Assembly: GCF_008329565.1 (NCBI RefSeq)
Contig: NZ_NPKT01000004.1
Coordinates: forward strand, 124,001 to 188,000
Source: Mycolicibacterium sp. P1-5
Lineage (GTDB): Bacteria > Actinomycetota > Actinomycetes > Mycobacteriales > Mycobacteriaceae
DNA: 64,000 nt
Reading direction: 5' to 3'
The translations under genes were made by a program, and so were the position numbers. Position 1 is the first letter of the stretch. Each line of letters opens with the position of its first letter. This document shows positions 52,160 through 60,833 of this stretch, piece after piece. Under the pieces are notes generated by a model. It was not told the DNA's origin. It saw only the letters and a program-made list of their open reading frames with translations, and searched no databases.

Positions 52160-53680
52160 ATGAGCTCAACCATTCAGCACTTCATCGACGGAAAGCGCAG
52201 CAATCTCGGCAGCACGCGCACTGCCGATGTCCTCAATCCCAGCACCGGTGAGGTGCAGGCGCAGGTTCTCCTGGCCTCGACCGCCGACGTCGACACCGCG
52301 GTGGCTTCGGCGGCGGAAGCGCAGAAGGTCTGGGCGGCCTGGAATCCGCAGCGCCGGGCCCGCGTCATGATGAAGTTCATCGAGTTGGTCAACGCCAACA
52401 TCGACGAGCTCGCCGAGCTGCTCTCGATCGAGCACGGTAAGACCGTTCCCGACTCGCGCGGCGACATTCAGCGCGGCATCGAGGTCATCGAGTACTCGAT
52501 CGGCATCCCGCACCTACTCAAGGGTGAGTTCACCGAGGGCGCCGGCACCGGCATCGACGTGTACTCGATCCGCCAGCCGCTCGGGGTCGTCGCCGGCATC
52601 ACTCCGTTCAACTTCCCGGCGATGATCCCGCTGTGGAAGGCCGGCCCCGCTCTGGCCTGCGGCAACGCGTTCATCCTCAAGCCCTCCGAGCGCGACCCCT
52701 CGGTGCCGGTGCGTCTGGCCGAGCTGTTCCTCGAAGCCGGCCTGCCCGCCGGTGTGTTCCAGGTGGTTCAGGGCGATAAGGAAGCCGTCGACGCGATCCT
52801 GAACCACCCGGACGTCAAGGCCGTCGGCTTCGTCGGCAGCTCCGACATCGCGCAGTACATCTACTCCACCGCCGCCGCCAACGGCAAACGCTCGCAGTGC
52901 TTCGGCGGTGCCAAGAACCACATGATCGTCATGCCCGACGCCGACCTGGACCAGGTCGTCGACGCGCTCATCGGCGCCGGCTACGGCAGCGCCGGTGAGC
53001 GCTGCATGGCCATCAGCGTCGCGGTGCCCGTCGGCGAAGAGACCGCAAACCGGCTGCGCGCCAGGCTCGTTGAGCGGATCGGCAGTCTGCGAGTCGGACA
53101 CAGCCTGGACCCCAAGGCTGACTACGGCCCACTGGTCACCGGTGCCGCACTCAAGCGCGTCCGGGATTACATCGACGCCGGCGTGGCCGCCGGAGCCGAG
53201 ATCGTGGTCGATGGTCGAGAAAAGGCCAGCGACGAGCTGACTTTCGCAGATGCCAGCCTGGAGGGCGGCTTCTTCATCGGCCCGACCCTGTTCGACCACG
53301 TCACCACCGACATGTCGATCTACACCGACGAGATCTTCGGGCCGGTGCTGTGCATCGTGCGCGCCCACGACTACGAAGAGGCCCTGCGCCTGCCGACCGA
53401 ACACGAGTACGGCAACGGCGTCGCGATCTTCACTCGCGACGGTGACGCCGCCCGCGACTTCGTTTCCCGGGTGCAGGTCGGCATGGTCGGCGTCAACGTG
53501 CCGATCCCGGTTCCGGTGTCCTACCACACCTTCGGTGGCTGGAAGCGGTCTGGCTTCGGCGACCTCAACCAGCACGGTCCGCACTCGATCCTGTTCTACA
53601 CCAAGACCAAGACCGTCACCGAGCGGTGGCCATCGGGTATCAAGGACGGCGCCGAGTTCGTCCTTCCGACCATGAATTAG
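52160..53680 (+). CDS. mmsA: CoA-acylating methylmalonate-semialdehyde dehydrogenase
   Basis: A 506-residue aldehyde dehydrogenase that converts methylmalonate semialdehyde (from valine or thymine) to propionyl-CoA. Motifs are the cofactor region GITPFNFPAMIPLW, GFVGSSDIAQYIY, the catalytic cysteine in GSAGERCMAISVA and the EIFGPVL segment. It heads the mmsA-fadE9-mmsB operon, with fadE9 starting 7 bp after its stop. A palindromic operator lies just upstream. Confidence 0.92.
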   Translation: MSSTIQHFIDGKRSNLGSTRTADVLNPSTGEVQAQVLLASTADVDTAVASAAEAQKVWAAWNPQRRARVMMKFIELVNANIDELAELLSIEHGKTVPDSRGDIQRGIEVIEYSIGIPHLLKGEFTEGAGTGIDVYSIRQPLGVVAGITPFNFPAMIPLWKAGPALACGNAFILKPSERDPSVPVRLAELFLEAGLPAGVFQVVQGDKEAVDAILNHPDVKAVGFVGSSDIAQYIYSTAAANGKRSQCFGGAKNHMIVMPDADLDQVVDALIGAGYGSAGERCMAISVAVPVGEETANRLRARLVERIGSLRVGHSLDPKADYGPLVTGAALKRVRDYIDAGVAAGAEIVVDGREKASDELTFADASLEGGFFIGPTLFDHVTTDMSIYTDEIFGPVLCIVRAHDYEEALRLPTEHEYGNGVAIFTRDGDAARDFVSRVQVGMVGVNVPIPVPVSYHTFGGWKRSGFGDLNQHGPHSILFYTKTKTVTERWPSGIKDGAEFVLPTMN

Positions 53681-53687
53681 AGGGGCA

Positions 53688-54854
53688 ATGAGCCCATTTG
53701 CCCTCGACGATGACGAACGCGTGATCGCCGAAACGGCGGCCGCGTTCGCCGCCAAACGCCTTGCGCCACACGCCCTGGACTGGGATCACTCCAAGGAGTT
53801 CCCGGTCGAGGTGTTGCGTGCCGCCGCCGAGCTGGGGATGGCGGCCATCTACTGTGCGGAGGATGTCGGCGGCAGTGGGCTGCGGCGCCTCGACGCGGTG
53901 CGGATCTTCGAGCAGCTCTCGACGGCCGACCCCGCGCTGGCGGCGTTCCTCTCGATCCACAACATGTGCGCGTGGATGGTCGACACCTACGGCACCGACG
54001 ATCAGCGCAAGTCGTGGATCCCGCGACTCGCATCGATGGAGGCCATCGCGAGCTACTGCCTCACCGAGCCCGGCGCAGGCTCGGACGCCTCGGCGTTGCG
54101 CACCAAGGCAGTTCGCGACGGGGACACCTACGTCCTCGACGGCGTCAAGCAGTTCATTTCCGGCGCGGGCAGCTCCGACGTCTACATCGTGATGGCCCGT
54201 ACCGGTGCTGACGGGCCACGGGGAATCTCGGCGTTCATCATCGAAAAGGACATGCCAGGACTGAGTTTCGGCGCCCAGGAAGAGAAGATGGGCTGGAACG
54301 TCCAGCCCACCGCTCAGGTGATCCTCGAAGGTGTGCGGGTGCCGGCCTCGGCGATGCTGGGTGGCGCCGAGGGTGAGGGCGGTGGCTTCGGCATCGCGAT
54401 GAACGGCCTCAACGGCGGGCGGCTCAACATCGCCGCATGTTCGCTCGGCGGCGCACAGGCCGCCTACGAGAAGGCCACCAGTTACCTCGCCGACCGGCGG
54501 GCATTCGGCGGGGCGCTGCTCGACGAGCCGACCATCCGATTCACGCTGGCCGACATGGCCACCGCGCTGGAGACGTCCCGGCTGATGCTGTGGCGCGCGG
54601 CCGTTGCCCTGGACAACGACGAGCCGGACAAGGTCGCGCTGTGCGCGATGGCCAAACGCTATGTCACCGACGCCTGCTTCGAGGTGGCCGACCAGGCGTT
54701 ACAGCTGCACGGCGGCTACGGCTACCTGCGGGAGTACGGCATCGAGAAGATCGTTCGCGATCTACGGGTGCACCGAATCCTGGAGGGCACCAACGAGATA
54801 ATGCGCGTGGTCATCGGGCGGGCCGAAGCCGCCCGCGCGCGCGCATCGGCTTGA
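53688..54854 (+). CDS. fadE9: Acyl-CoA dehydrogenase, isobutyryl-CoA type
   Basis: A 388-residue flavin dehydrogenase with YCLTEPGAGSDAS, the FAD-binding WNVQPTA, QLHGGYGYLREYGIEKIVRD and RILEGTNEIMR, where the first glutamate is the likely catalytic base. In this operon it would oxidise isobutyryl-CoA to methacrylyl-CoA in valine breakdown. The gene order matches the remembered M. tuberculosis mmsA-fadE9-mmsB cluster. It is 7 bp after mmsA and 17 bp before mmsB. Confidence 0.9.
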   Translation: MSPFALDDDERVIAETAAAFAAKRLAPHALDWDHSKEFPVEVLRAAAELGMAAIYCAEDVGGSGLRRLDAVRIFEQLSTADPALAAFLSIHNMCAWMVDTYGTDDQRKSWIPRLASMEAIASYCLTEPGAGSDASALRTKAVRDGDTYVLDGVKQFISGAGSSDVYIVMARTGADGPRGISAFIIEKDMPGLSFGAQEEKMGWNVQPTAQVILEGVRVPASAMLGGAEGEGGGFGIAMNGLNGGRLNIAACSLGGAQAAYEKATSYLADRRAFGGALLDEPTIRFTLADMATALETSRLMLWRAAVALDNDEPDKVALCAMAKRYVTDACFEVADQALQLHGGYGYLREYGIEKIVRDLRVHRILEGTNEIMRVVIGRAEAARARASA

Positions 54855-54871
54855 GGCAAAGGAGCCTGCAC

Positions 54872-55741
54872 ATGACGACGATCGCGTTTCTGGGACTGGG
54901 CCACATGGGCGGTCCGATGGCGGCCAACCTGGTCAATGCCGGCTACACCGTGCGCGGCTTCGACCCGGTGGCCGCCTTGCGTACGGCCGCGGAGGAGAAG
55001 GGCGCGACGGTGTTCGACGCCGGCGCCGCGGCGGTGTCCGAGGCCGACGTCGTCATCACATCGCTGCCCAGCGGCACGATCGTGAAAGCCTGCTACGCCG
55101 ACGCACTTCCGGCCGCGAAGGCGGGGACGCTGTTCATCGACACGTCGACCATATCCGTCGACGACGCCCGCGAGGTCAACGCCCAGGCGTACGCGGCCGG
55201 GATGGCTCAGCTGGACGCCCCCGTCTCCGGCGGCATCAAGGGTGCGACCGCGGGCACGCTGGCGTTCATGGTCGGCGGTGAGGCCGACGCACTCGCCCAG
55301 GCACGTCCCGTGCTGGATCCCATGGCCAGCAAGGTGATTCACTGTGGATCGTCCGGCGCTGGTCAGGCCGCCAAGCTGTGCAACAACATGGTGCTGGCCG
55401 TGCAGCAGATCGCTGTGGGTGAGGCCTTCGTGCTGGCCGAGAAGCTGGGGCTCTCGGCGCAGTCGCTGTTCGACGTGATCACCGGTGCCACCGGCAACTG
55501 CTGGGCTGTGCACACCAACTGCCCTGTGCCCGGGCCGGTTTCGACATCGCCGGCCAATCATGACTTCACGCCGGGATTCGCCACCGCACTGATGAACAAA
55601 GATCTGGGCCTGGCCATGGCTGCGGTGTCGTCCACCGGCGCCACCGCGCCGCTGGGCACCCACGCCGCCGAAATCTACGCCAGGTTCGCCGAACAGCACG
55701 CCGACCTCGACTTCAGCGCGGTCATCGAGACCCTCCGCTAA
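54872..55741 (+). CDS. mmsB: 3-hydroxyisobutyrate dehydrogenase
   Basis: A 289-residue beta-hydroxyacid dehydrogenase: GLGHMGGPMAANL cofactor loop, the substrate signature DAPVSGGIKGATAGTL and the catalytic lysine in GQAAKLCNNMV. It oxidises 3-hydroxyisobutyrate to methylmalonate semialdehyde, the MmsA substrate. The frame is open upstream inside fadE9, but the ATG at 54872 with an AAAGGAG site gives the standard N-terminus. The stop overlaps that of the convergent MarR gene by 4 bp. Confidence 0.9.
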   Translation: MTTIAFLGLGHMGGPMAANLVNAGYTVRGFDPVAALRTAAEEKGATVFDAGAAAVSEADVVITSLPSGTIVKACYADALPAAKAGTLFIDTSTISVDDAREVNAQAYAAGMAQLDAPVSGGIKGATAGTLAFMVGGEADALAQARPVLDPMASKVIHCGSSGAGQAAKLCNNMVLAVQQIAVGEAFVLAEKLGLSAQSLFDVITGATGNCWAVHTNCPVPGPVSTSPANHDFTPGFATALMNKDLGLAMAAVSSTGATAPLGTHAAEIYARFAEQHADLDFSAVIETLR

Positions 55742-56247
55742 AAATCGCCCGCGTGGTGGCGCAGGGTCTCGATCGACGCCACCAGGGCGCGGGCCTCCGC
55801 CGCCGCCATCCCGATATCGGCGAAGACCTGCTCGTTGAGTGTCGCGGTCGCGTCCTCAACCGTCGAGCGGCCCAACTCGGTGATCTCCACCAACGTGGTG
55901 CGCCCGTCGGTGGGGTGCGGCACCCGCTTGACCAGACCGTCGGCCTCCAGCCGGCGAATCGCATGGGTGACGCTCGTGACATGCACCTGCAGCCGGTCCG
56001 ACGCCTTGGTGATCGGTAGTGCGCCGGTGCGGCTGAACGCCAGTAGCCGTAACAGCTCGAACCGCGAGAAACTCAGATCGTAGGGACGCAGCGCGTTCTC
56101 CACCCGGGCCAGCAGGATCTGGTGGGCCCGCATCACCGAGGTCACAGCCACCATGCCGTCGGCGACATCGCCCCAGCCGGCGCGCTCCCAGTTTCGTCGT
56201 GCCCCGGCGATCGGGTCGGGCTTTGGGGGCGGGATTGATTCGGCCAT
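55738..56247 (-). CDS. MarR family transcriptional regulator
   Basis: A regulator of about 169 residues: dimerisation helices, recognition region LPITKASDRLQVHVTSVTHA, wing VPHPTDGRTTLVEIT and C-terminal helices. The ATG at 56247 (MAESIPPPKPD) is used; one at 56259 is possible, and neither has a clear ribosome-binding site. It starts 39 bp after the aminotransferase gene, so it may be the last cistron of the ThDP/KAS III operon. It converges on mmsB with stop codons overlapping. The target is unknown; the biosynthetic operon is the obvious candidate. Confidence 0.82.
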   Translation of the reverse strand: MAESIPPPKPDPIAGARRNWERAGWGDVADGMVAVTSVMRAHQILLARVENALRPYDLSFSRFELLRLLAFSRTGALPITKASDRLQVHVTSVTHAIRRLEADGLVKRVPHPTDGRTTLVEITELGRSTVEDATATLNEQVFADIGMAAAEARALVASIETLRHHAGDF

Positions 56248-56286
56248 CAGCACATTCATACCGCATCGACGCACGTCCGTAGGGCA

Positions 56287-57315
56287 CTACCGTCGTTCGG
56301 CCACCGCCGCCAGCACCGCGCGGGTCGACCACCGGTCTCCCACCGTGATTCGCACTCCGCCGTCGCCGTAGTGGCGGACCCGCAGGCCGGCGGGCTCGAA
56401 GACCTCGCGCCACGGGCGACCCGCTGGCGGTAGGTAGACGAAGTTGGCGTGCCCTTCGGCGACATAAACGCCCATCGCTCGCAACCGCATCCGCAGATAG
56501 CGCCGCTCGGCGGCGATCACCCGGATCCGGCGCTGCAGCTGGCGTTCCGCGTCATACGATGCCGCGACGGCGACCAGGCTGGTGCTGTCCGTACCGAATG
56601 GCAATTGCATCCGCCACAGCTTGCCGGTGAGATCGGCCGATCCGAAACCGTAGCCGATACGTAGTCCGGCCAAGCCATAGGCCTTGGAGAACGTCCGCAG
56701 CACCAGCACATTTGGATGCCTGCGGATCAGCATCCGGGCGTCGAGTCGGAAGCCGGGCGCAACGAACTCGATGTAGGCCTCGTCGAGCAAGACAATGGTG
56801 TCGCTCGGCACCGCAGCAAGAAAACGATTCACCTCTAACACCGACTCGATCGTCCCGGTCGGGTTGTGCGGCCGGCACAACACCACCACCTTGGCCTCCC
56901 CTGCCGCATCGATCAATGCATCCAACTGCTGACAGCCGTGCTGATCCAGTGGCACGGTCACCGGCTGCAACCGTGCCATGCCCGCAATGATCGGATAGCC
57001 GTCGAAGGTCGGCGTGGCGATGGCAATCCGGTCGCCCGGCTCCGTCACGGCGTGCAACAGCTGCATCGCGACGCCGGTGGCACCGTGGCCGAGCACCACC
57101 TGTTCCTCGGTCACGCCAATGCGGGCGGCGATCAGTCGGCGCAGCCGCTCCGGCAGGAACTCCGGGTACCTGTTCGCCGAATCGATCGCACCGATCAGTG
57201 CCGAGCGCACCGCGGGTAGCGGCGAGAACGGATTCTCGTTGAGCGACAACGCCAATGGGTCAACGGAATCCGGCAAGGTGACGGTATCGCCGGCGATACG
57301 GATCATGGTGGTCAT
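56287..57315 (-). CDS. PLP-dependent aminotransferase, HisC-like fold type I
   Basis: A 342-residue class I/II aminotransferase: SLNENPFSPLP opening, LGHGATGVAMQLLHA, the PLP-binding NPTGTIES and DEAYIEF, and the lysine in LRTFSKAYGLAGLRIGYGFG. It resembles histidinol-phosphate and aromatic aminotransferases, but no histidine genes are near. As the last enzyme gene of the ThDP/SRPBCC/KAS III operon (start overlapping the KAS III stop as TGATG), it probably transfers an amino group to the pathway ketone product. The substrate is unknown. Confidence 0.83.
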   Translation of the reverse strand: MTTMIRIAGDTVTLPDSVDPLALSLNENPFSPLPAVRSALIGAIDSANRYPEFLPERLRRLIAARIGVTEEQVVLGHGATGVAMQLLHAVTEPGDRIAIATPTFDGYPIIAGMARLQPVTVPLDQHGCQQLDALIDAAGEAKVVVLCRPHNPTGTIESVLEVNRFLAAVPSDTIVLLDEAYIEFVAPGFRLDARMLIRRHPNVLVLRTFSKAYGLAGLRIGYGFGSADLTGKLWRMQLPFGTDSTSLVAVAASYDAERQLQRRIRVIAAERRYLRMRLRAMGVYVAEGHANFVYLPPAGRPWREVFEPAGLRVRHYGDGGVRITVGDRWSTRAVLAAVAERR

Positions 57316-58349
57316 CAGGCGGCCCGACCGCCCCAGCGCACTGCCGCCGCGCCGGCGAAGTCACCGGCGTGCGCGAATGCTGCCATCAGGACGGTGTCCC
57401 CGGCTGAGATCCGGCCGTCGCTGATCGCCCGGTCCAGGTTGATGGGGATGCCTGCCCCGAACAGGTTGCCGCACTCATCGAAAGTATCGACGTGCCTCTC
57501 CTTGGGCAGCTCGAGTGCCTCCCGCCAGTTTCGCAGGAACACCCGGTTGGGCTGGTTGGTGACGAACAGGTCGAGATCGCGCGACTTCATCCCGATTCGA
57601 TCGCAGACCGCCAGCGCGACTTCGGGCACCTGTCGGTTGCCGCGGGCGAGCACCTTGGTGATCTTGGATTCGGTGAACCCGATATATCCCTCGGCTTCCC
57701 CGGGCTGCCACCACTTGCGCGGCGGGTCGAAGGCAATCGTCATGTCACCGGCGAACTCACCGTAGGTGCGCGTCTGGACATCGAGGATCGGTGACTCGTC
57801 GGACACCGCGACCAGCCCGACGGCTGCACCGTCACCGGGCACCGCGGCCTGGGCTTTGCGGCGTACGGTCGGCTGCTCGAAGACCTGACCGGCCGCATTC
57901 TGAGCAATCGCCACCACCGCGGTCTTTCCCGCTCCAGACGACAGCAGCTGGCGGGCCACCTGCAGCCCCAGCACGAACGCAGCGCACCCTCCGTTGTGTA
58001 GATCGAGCACCCAATTCGGCCGCATACCAAGCCGATGCGCGATCGCCCCGCCGCCGCCGTAGAAGGGCATGTCCGGCATCTGCGTGTGGGTGATCAGGAT
58101 GTCGGCGCCGGCGAGCACGTCCTCGCCGTGACGCTCGATCAACCCGGCTGCAGCCCGCTCGATCATGTCGGTGGCCGTCTCGTCCGGCGCGACGTGGTGA
58201 CGGAACCTCGGTGCCCGGAACATCACGTTGTCGCGCAGTTCGTCGGAGTCGGCAAACTGGGCGTAGTAGTCGGCGGGGATGGGTTCGCCCGGCAGGTAGC
58301 TGGACACATCGATGAGACTGACGCTGGGATGGCTCATGGCGGTGCTCAC
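57315..58349 (-). CDS. KAS III-like (FabH-type) condensing or acyltransfer enzyme with altered triad
   Basis: A 344-residue thiolase-fold enzyme of the FabH type. The nucleophile cysteine sits in LDLHNGGCAAFVLGL near residue 122 and the late asparagine in ECGNLFGAGIPINL. The usual histidine motif (HQAN) reads TNQPNRVF, so the catalytic histidine is replaced by asparagine. Decarboxylative condensation may be lost and a pure acyl transfer or C-N/C-O bond formation gained; this is inference. The GTG at 58349 overlaps the SRPBCC stop (GTGA); the ATG at 58337 is an alternative start. It likely works on the product of the ThDP enzyme. Confidence 0.82.
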   Translation of the reverse strand: MSTAMSHPSVSLIDVSSYLPGEPIPADYYAQFADSDELRDNVMFRAPRFRHHVAPDETATDMIERAAAGLIERHGEDVLAGADILITHTQMPDMPFYGGGGAIAHRLGMRPNWVLDLHNGGCAAFVLGLQVARQLLSSGAGKTAVVAIAQNAAGQVFEQPTVRRKAQAAVPGDGAAVGLVAVSDESPILDVQTRTYGEFAGDMTIAFDPPRKWWQPGEAEGYIGFTESKITKVLARGNRQVPEVALAVCDRIGMKSRDLDLFVTNQPNRVFLRNWREALELPKERHVDTFDECGNLFGAGIPINLDRAISDGRISAGDTVLMAAFAHAGDFAGAAAVRWGGRAA

Positions 58350-59011
58350 TTCATCCAGTCGGGGGTTAAAGACAAGCCGTTGCGATGTCGATATTCGGCG
58401 ATCGCTTTGAGGTTCTGCAGTTCCAGCGTGTGCCCGGCACCGAACATGTCCCAGAAATCCCCAACCCACACCGGACGCTCCGGGGGCGCGAACTCCGGGT
58501 AGGGGTTGTCGTCATAGAAGGGGTGGCGGCAATTGGTCCACAGCACAACCGATCCCGGCTTATCCAGCACGACCTGCGCGTCGACCACCCGCATCAGGTA
58601 GATCATCCACAGGTGCTTGCCCTGGTCCCACGCGCAGTGGTAGTCCACGGTGCGTGCGCCCGGGTTCACCACGGTACGGGTGTAAATCGCAGTCTCCGAG
58701 CCTAATCGGTCGTAGGCCACCCACAGTCCGGGCTCGTCGGTGGTCTCGAAACCGCGCAGGCTGTAGGTCCATTCCTCCAGCGAGCGAGTGTCGGACAGGT
58801 ATTCGTAGAGGTCGTCGGGCGGGCAGTCGACGTACTCGTTGACGGTGCAGTACCGGCCGAAGACCTCGTCGTGCGGGTACACCGACCGCATCATCTCCAT
58901 GATGATCGGGGTGGCCTTCTCTCGCGGCGAGGTCTCGATTCTGGTCACCCCGTCAATGGGGTCGACAGTTCCGGTGTGTGTGGCGATATCGTCAAGCGCG
59001 GGCAGCGACAT
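58346..59011 (-). CDS. SRPBCC (START-like) protein
   Basis: A 221-residue protein with a helix-grip/SRPBCC-like core: VNEYVDCPPDDLYEYLSDTR and SLEEWTYSLRGFETTD are the typical start (boundary strand, then helix with the LW pair), followed by VDYHCAWDQGKHLWMIYLMR and an acidic/aromatic C-terminus. SRPBCC proteins bind hydrophobic ligands and include polyketide cyclases and aromatases, which suits a biosynthetic operon. It overlaps the ThDP gene by 20 bp and the KAS III-like gene by 4 bp. The function here is a guess. Confidence 0.72.
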   Translation of the reverse strand: MSLPALDDIATHTGTVDPIDGVTRIETSPREKATPIIMEMMRSVYPHDEVFGRYCTVNEYVDCPPDDLYEYLSDTRSLEEWTYSLRGFETTDEPGLWVAYDRLGSETAIYTRTVVNPGARTVDYHCAWDQGKHLWMIYLMRVVDAQVVLDKPGSVVLWTNCRHPFYDDNPYPEFAPPERPVWVGDFWDMFGAGHTLELQNLKAIAEYRHRNGLSLTPDWMK

Positions 59012-60701
59012 GTGTGATGTTCTCCTCGGTGAGCGGGGTCTCGGAGTGCCCCAGTGCGGCCAGGAACGGTGCGAACGGCGGGATTTCGTCGGCGGAGCAC
59101 TCGATGCTGACGACGGACGGTCCATCACCGGCAAGCGCGGAGCCCAGCGCCGCGCGCAACTGCGCGGAATCGGCGACATCCACCGCGTGCAGACCCGGGA
59201 ACATCGCCCCAAGCCCCGCCGCCAAGCTACTGGCGCGGAACCTGTTGTAACTGTAGATATCTCGGTAGTAGAGCTTCTCGCGAGTCACGCACATGGCGTG
59301 GGCATTGTTGTTGAACAACACGAAAGTGATCGGCAGCCGGTACTGCCACGCGGTGTGCACCTCCATGCCGTGCATGAAGAACGAGCCGTCACCGGCCACC
59401 ACGACGACGCGCCTGCCCCGCCCGAACGCCATGCCGATGGCCGCCCCGAAGCTGTAGCCCATGCCGCCCATTCCCAGCGCGACGATGAACCGTCCCGACC
59501 TGCGTACCGGCAGGTTGTGGATCGCGGCGGCGCCCGTGTTCCCCGCGTCGACGACGATGTCGACGTCGTCGGGCAGCACTGCGTCGAGCGCGGAAACCGC
59601 TTCGCGGTAGTGGATTCCGTCACCGTCGTCGCCGGGCGGGTCCAGCTCCCGGTGTCCGACCAGCTCGGGTACTCGGACTCCGTGCGGCCGGCCGCAGCCG
59701 GACAGCATCATCGCCAGCTGTCCCAGCGACGCGCGCAGATCGTCGGAGCGGATGTGGGTGCACGCCAGGTACGGGGCTGCCGAGCCGAGCGACATCACCG
59801 CCACCGACCTCAAAGCCTCATCGAGACCGGTCCGCGCGGTGACGTTCAAACGGGTGCCCACGATCAGGCACAGCGCGCTGCCGCGGATCGCATCGGCGAC
59901 CCCGGGGTGACCCATCACCCCGGTGACTCCCAGCGAGGACGAGCACCCCAGCCCAGGCGAGCCGCTGACATCCTTGGCATCGGGAACGGTCGCGACCCGG
60001 GCCCGCAGCAGTGTACGTAGCCGTTCCAGTTCGATCCGGGCATCGTCGCGCGCCACCTGCTCGCCGGCGATGATGGTGACCGGTCCGCGGGCACGGCGCA
60101 GCACACGGGCGATCGGCCACGGATCACCGACCACCGGCAGTTCCGAGGCCGACGACAGCCGGCTCCGCAGCGGGAGCAGCGCCTGCTGGATATCCTTGGG
60201 TAGCAACAAAACTGCCGGGCCGCCACGCCATGCCGCAGTGATCGCCTCCGGTAGCGCGGCGACTATCTGGTCGGCCGACGTGATCCGACGGCAGTACACC
60301 GACACCGCCGAGAACAGCGCATGGGCGTCGAGTGCACCATTACGGCCGCTGGTGTCCTGAAAACTGCCGCGGCCGTCCATGGCAGTGGGCGGTTGGCCGA
60401 CCAGCGCCAGCACCGGCACGCGGCTCGCCAGCGATTCACCGAGCCCTGGAACGAGATTCAGCGATCCGCCGCCGGAAGTCGCCATGACCACCCCGAGCCC
60501 GCAACCGGACCGGCTGTAACCATCGGCCATCGTCGCCGCGGAGAACTCGTGCTTGGCCAGAACCGCGGTCACACCAGAATGGAAGTATGCGGCGTCGTAG
60601 ACATCCTCGATGTTCGCGCCGTCGACTCCGAACATGTGCTCGACGCCGGCGGCCGCCAGCTGGTCGACGATATAGTCGACCACGCGCTGTCGCTCGTCCA
60701 T
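58992..60701 (-). CDS. Thiamine-diphosphate-dependent enzyme, acetolactate-synthase-like
   Basis: A 569-residue ThDP enzyme in the usual three-domain order. The N-terminal PYR domain has the catalytic-type glutamate in LAKHEFSAATMADGYSR near residue 52. A middle domain follows. The C-terminal PP domain carries the ThDP/Mg motif GDGSFFMHGMEV ... FVLFNNN. Such enzymes decarboxylate 2-oxo acids and either release aldehydes or join two carbonyls. It is the first gene after a SigL-type promoter, separate from the branched-chain amino acid genes, so it most likely makes an acyloin or alpha-hydroxyketone-like precursor for the operon. The product is unknown. Confidence 0.85.
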   Translation of the reverse strand: MDERQRVVDYIVDQLAAAGVEHMFGVDGANIEDVYDAAYFHSGVTAVLAKHEFSAATMADGYSRSGCGLGVVMATSGGGSLNLVPGLGESLASRVPVLALVGQPPTAMDGRGSFQDTSGRNGALDAHALFSAVSVYCRRITSADQIVAALPEAITAAWRGGPAVLLLPKDIQQALLPLRSRLSSASELPVVGDPWPIARVLRRARGPVTIIAGEQVARDDARIELERLRTLLRARVATVPDAKDVSGSPGLGCSSSLGVTGVMGHPGVADAIRGSALCLIVGTRLNVTARTGLDEALRSVAVMSLGSAAPYLACTHIRSDDLRASLGQLAMMLSGCGRPHGVRVPELVGHRELDPPGDDGDGIHYREAVSALDAVLPDDVDIVVDAGNTGAAAIHNLPVRRSGRFIVALGMGGMGYSFGAAIGMAFGRGRRVVVVAGDGSFFMHGMEVHTAWQYRLPITFVLFNNNAHAMCVTREKLYYRDIYSYNRFRASSLAAGLGAMFPGLHAVDVADSAQLRAALGSALAGDGPSVVSIECSADEIPPFAPFLAALGHSETPLTEENITHVAARA

Positions 60702-60733
60702 CTCAGATCACCCGTCCTCCCGGCCCTGACAAT

Positions 60734-60761
60734 GACACGAGAGCTGGGTCGGTCCGGTTCA
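60734..60761 (-). promoter_or_regulatory. SigL-type promoter for the ThDP operon
   Basis: On the minus strand, TGAACC (60761-60756), a 16-bp spacer and CGTGTC (60739-60734). These hexamers and spacing are identical to those in front of sigL and match the motif I know for mycobacterial SigL. The -10 lies 33 bp before the ThDP ATG. A 16-bp palindrome (CGGTTCA-GA-TGAACCG, 60755-60770) covers the -35. Confidence 0.82.
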
Positions 60762-60833
60762 GATGAACCGACACTGATCGAGTGAAAAGTACTTGTAGAA
60801 AAGGCTTTTGACTGATCGTTAGATCAGGGGTAA

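Noticed and set aside
52514..53755. 413-codon minus-strand frame
   Set aside because: Shadow of mmsA; no recognisable domain.
58839..60020. 393-codon plus-strand frame
   Set aside because: Shadow of the ThDP and SRPBCC genes.
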